A stretch of 24,609 nt of DNA, taken from assembly GCA_000432015.1 (NCBI GenBank), contig HF985436.1, forward strand, positions 1 through 24,609, read 5' to 3'. Below, in pieces: positions 22,823 through 24,609 of the stretch. The stretch's first letter is position 1; each line of letters opens with the position of its first letter. The stretch is from Clostridium sp. CAG:1024 (lineage in GTDB: Bacteria; Bacillota; Clostridia; Christensenellales; CAG-138). A model generated the notes under the pieces. It made no database searches, had not been told where the DNA came from, and saw only the letters and a list, made by a program, of their open reading frames with translations. Made by a program: the position numbers and the translations under genes.

Positions 22823-22925
22823 AGAAACGTTTTCTCTTTTTCCTCCGGAAATGTCGACCTCAAATCAATTCCGAGGAGCCCCTTTCGGCGCCTTTCTCGT
22901 ATGCACCAAGATGCAATACAAAAAG

Positions 22926-22958
22926 AACGGACGGTTCAGATGCGAACCGTCCGTTTTT
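22926..22958. terminator. Bidirectional terminator after mnmE
   Basis: AACGGACGGTTC (22926-22937) pairs with GAACCGTCCGTT (22944-22955) in a perfect 12-bp stem with a 6-nt loop, followed by TTT. An A-run on the 5' side supplies a T-tract for the minus strand, where the DUF695-RraB gene ends 100 bases away. Confidence 0.85.
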
Positions 22959-23058
22959 CACAGAGTGGGTCATGCGGGGGGGATAGCATATTCCCCATCA
23001 CACCCTCTCTATTCAGTAAGTGCATTCTCCGGGAAAAGGAACCGCCTCCCTTAAAAAC

Positions 23059-23808
23059 TTATCGAATGTGTTTCTTCGGAACGAGCGGCGCGTCCCAATA
23101 CGAAAACACGCCTTGTCGTTCTCCTGCGGCGGAAATGAGCGTGCTTGTCAGCGGCGAAAGCGCGGAGACTGTCAGCGGCGCCACCTTGTGCAGTATCAAA
23201 GAAAAAGGCATCGGATTGGTCGGGTCGCAATCGATCCGGCCAACGGTAAAGCCAAGGCTCTTTGCCTGCTCTAAAAACGGATCGTCCTGCGCAAGACTGG
23301 AAAACAACAAGTGAAAATTCACGCAGCGCGGTGCATCCAGGTCGTCTCCGTGTTCTGCCATCCTGGCAATCGCCTTTGCGTTCTCGACCGATTGCCATTT
23401 GGCAGCGTCCGGGTACAGCAGGCGAAAATAAGTTTGGCGATTGGGTTCGACCGCTTTTGTGCAGGTGAGGGCGAGACGCCGCTCCTTGACGCAGTATTCG
23501 GAGAGCGCGACAAGAAGACGCGCATCATCTGTGTAGAAATAGTAACGGCGCTGACCGGGCAGATCAATCCGGCCAACGTAGAGAACGTTATCGCCCAAAA
23601 TTCTGCGCGCTTTTTTGAACACACTGTCCAGACTGCGGCGTTCCCAGAACGAAAAATCTTTTCCGGCCGGCCTGCGCGTGAGGCAGGTCAGATAGAGGAG
23701 CGTGTCATGCTTTGGCAACTGCGTCAACGCATCGGCACAGTCGAGATCAACGAGGAACTGCGCGGCAACACCGCGCAGCCCCCAAGCATAAGACTGCCAG
23801 TTATTCAT
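23059..23808 (-). CDS. DUF695 / RraB-like two-domain protein
   Basis: The 249-residue soluble protein appears to join two domains. Residues about 1-135 resemble DUF695 (WQSYAWGLRGVAAQFLVDL, and KERRLALTCTKAVEPNRQTYFRLLYP). Residues about 145-190 (ARMAEHGDDLDAPRCVNFH, and QAKSLGFTVGRID) resemble the RraB fold, which in Escherichia coli inhibits RNase E. In Bacillota the function is unknown. The ATG at 23808 overlaps the alaS stop in ATGAATAA, so translation is probably coupled to alaS, an arrangement worth noting. I am fairly sure of the RraB-type motif and less sure of the DUF695 label. Confidence 0.72.
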   Translation of the reverse strand: MNNWQSYAWGLRGVAAQFLVDLDCADALTQLPKHDTLLYLTCLTRRPAGKDFSFWERRSLDSVFKKARRILGDNVLYVGRIDLPGQRRYYFYTDDARLLVALSEYCVKERRLALTCTKAVEPNRQTYFRLLYPDAAKWQSVENAKAIARMAEHGDDLDAPRCVNFHLLFSSLAQDDPFLEQAKSLGFTVGRIDCDPTNPMPFSLILHKVAPLTVSALSPLTSTLISAAGERQGVFSYWDAPLVPKKHIR

Positions 23809-24609
23809 GGATCAATACCGCTTTGATGCGGCGGACACCGGCAGAGGATGCCTCCTCTTTTTTGATTTGGAATCGTCCGAGCTGCGCCGTGTGCTGCACA
23901 TGCGGCCCGCCGCAGATCTCTTTGCTGTAACCGGGGATGGTGTACACCTTGACTTTTGCGCCATAGCGGCTCTCAAAGAGACCGATCGCGCCTGCGGCCT
24001 TCGCCTCCTCCACGGTCATCTCCTCACAGCTTACGGGGACATCCGCCTGGATCGCTTCATTGACAAAAGCCTCAACGGCACGCAGCTCGTCGGGCGTTAC
24101 CTTGCGCGGGAAGCTGAAGTCGAAGCGCAGACGTTCCGCGGTGATATTGCTTCCCTTTTGGCAAACGTTTTCATCGTTGAGGACCTTGCGCAAACCGGCT
24201 TGCAGCAGATGCGTTGCGGTATGCAGCGCGGTCGTAGCCTCCGAATTATCCGCAAGACCGCCCTTAAAGCGTTGCTCCGCACCTGCGTGGGACTTCTCCT
24301 GGTGCGCTTCGAACGCCTTCTGGAAACCGTCGACGTCGACGGTCAGACCGTGCTCCTTTGCGAGCTCGACCGTAAACTCGATCGGGAAACCGAATGTATC
24401 ATAAAGATGGAAGGCATCCTCACCGCCGATGCGCTGATCGGAGAGCTGAGAGACAAGACGCTCAAACTCCTTCGTGCCTTTGCGAAGAGCGTTGGCAAAG
24501 CGCTGCTGCTCCTTATCAAGCTCCGAAATGATCTTATCATGGTTGTCAACAAGCTCGGTATAAAACCCGCCGTACTGGCGAATGACGGCCTCTGCGACCA
24601 CGGACAGCT
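23801..24609 (-). CDS. alaS: Alanyl-tRNA synthetase, C-terminal part (short form lacking C-Ala)
   Basis: The gene enters from beyond the window's right edge. About 269 residues are visible. They include the end of the tRNA-recognition region (GGEDAFHLYDTFGFPIEFT) and the editing domain with HTATHLL (HxxxH) and EICGGPH, the Cys/His pair that completes the zinc site. Thr is replaced by Pro in the usual CGGTHV. The protein ends about 30 residues after this motif (GVRRIKAVLIHE), so the oligomerisation/C-Ala domain of standard AlaRS, about 200 residues, is absent. The catalytic domain is not in view. AlaRS charges tRNA-Ala and clears Ser/Gly mischarging. Short AlaRS forms exist in some bacteria, so this need not be a truncation. 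Confidence 0.9.
   Translation of the reverse strand, partial: LSVVAEAVIRQYGGFYTELVDNHDKIISELDKEQQRFANALRKGTKEFERLVSQLSDQRIGGEDAFHLYDTFGFPIEFTVELAKEHGLTVDVDGFQKAFEAHQEKSHAGAEQRFKGGLADNSEATTALHTATHLLQAGLRKVLNDENVCQKGSNITAERLRFDFSFPRKVTPDELRAVEAFVNEAIQADVPVSCEEMTVEEAKAAGAIGLFESRYGAKVKVYTIPGYSKEICGGPHVQHTAQLGRFQIKKEEASSAGVRRIKAVLIHE

Noticed and set aside
1..24609. CRISPR arrays, insertion sequences, prophage, toxin-antitoxin or defence systems
   Set aside because: No repeat-spacer pattern, transposase, integrase or recognisable defence gene was seen on either strand.

Overview
The window looks like a chromosomal segment of an endospore-forming Clostridia-type Bacillota with moderately high GC. 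The evidence is the SpoVAE end, YunB, the SpoIIIJ/Jag pair, the tilS-hpt-ftsH and rpmH-rnpA-yidD-yidC-jag-mnmE gene orders, a c-di-AMP receptor, consensus SigA-type promoters with 17-18 bp spacers, and strong AGGAGG ribosome binding sites with many GTG/TTG starts. Most of the window is housekeeping DNA. I see no CRISPR array, prophage, IS element or defence system.

Layout. 1-1150: 3' end of spoVAE with its terminator, then a GNAT/YoaP-type acetyltransferase gene broken by a 1-nt frameshift, ending at a bidirectional terminator. 1172-1879 (minus): an orphan LytTR response regulator. 2263-5080: a CapD/PglF-type membrane nucleotide-sugar dehydratase, predicted to be nearly leaderless, then an SDR oxidoreductase gene carrying two opposite 1-nt frameshifts. 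5210-8003 (minus): darA (c-di-AMP receptor), a MATE transporter and a ROK sugar kinase, apparently one operon. 8137-8289: tRNA-Pro(GGG) with consensus promoter and terminator. 8317-8706: a small AT-rich membrane-protein gene bracketed by a perfect 12-bp inverted repeat. 9025-9989: radC and tilS diverge from back-to-back promoters.

9990-15622: tilS-hpt-ftsH, then a PHP phosphoesterase and yunB. 15659-18611: a divergent PRPP synthetase (own promoter), then carD (tandem promoters) and yacL (PIN-TRAM). 18649-22822: the part of the replication-origin cluster concerned with RNA processing and membrane insertion (rpmH, rnpA, yidD, yidC, khpB/jag, mnmE), without the usual neighbours dnaA and mnmG. 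22926-24609: a bidirectional terminator, then on the minus strand a DUF695-RraB-like protein overlapping the 3' end of an alanyl-tRNA synthetase that lacks the usual C-terminal domain.

The points most worth a second look are the inverted-repeat-bracketed gene beside the tRNA, the leaderless capD-like gene, the terminator placed directly before the SD-less mnmE start, the unusual PRPP loop in the PRPP synthetase, the structured rpmH leader, and the AlaRS/DUF695-RraB pair. The three 1-nt indels at 553-559, 4337-4344 and about 4502 may be assembly errors.
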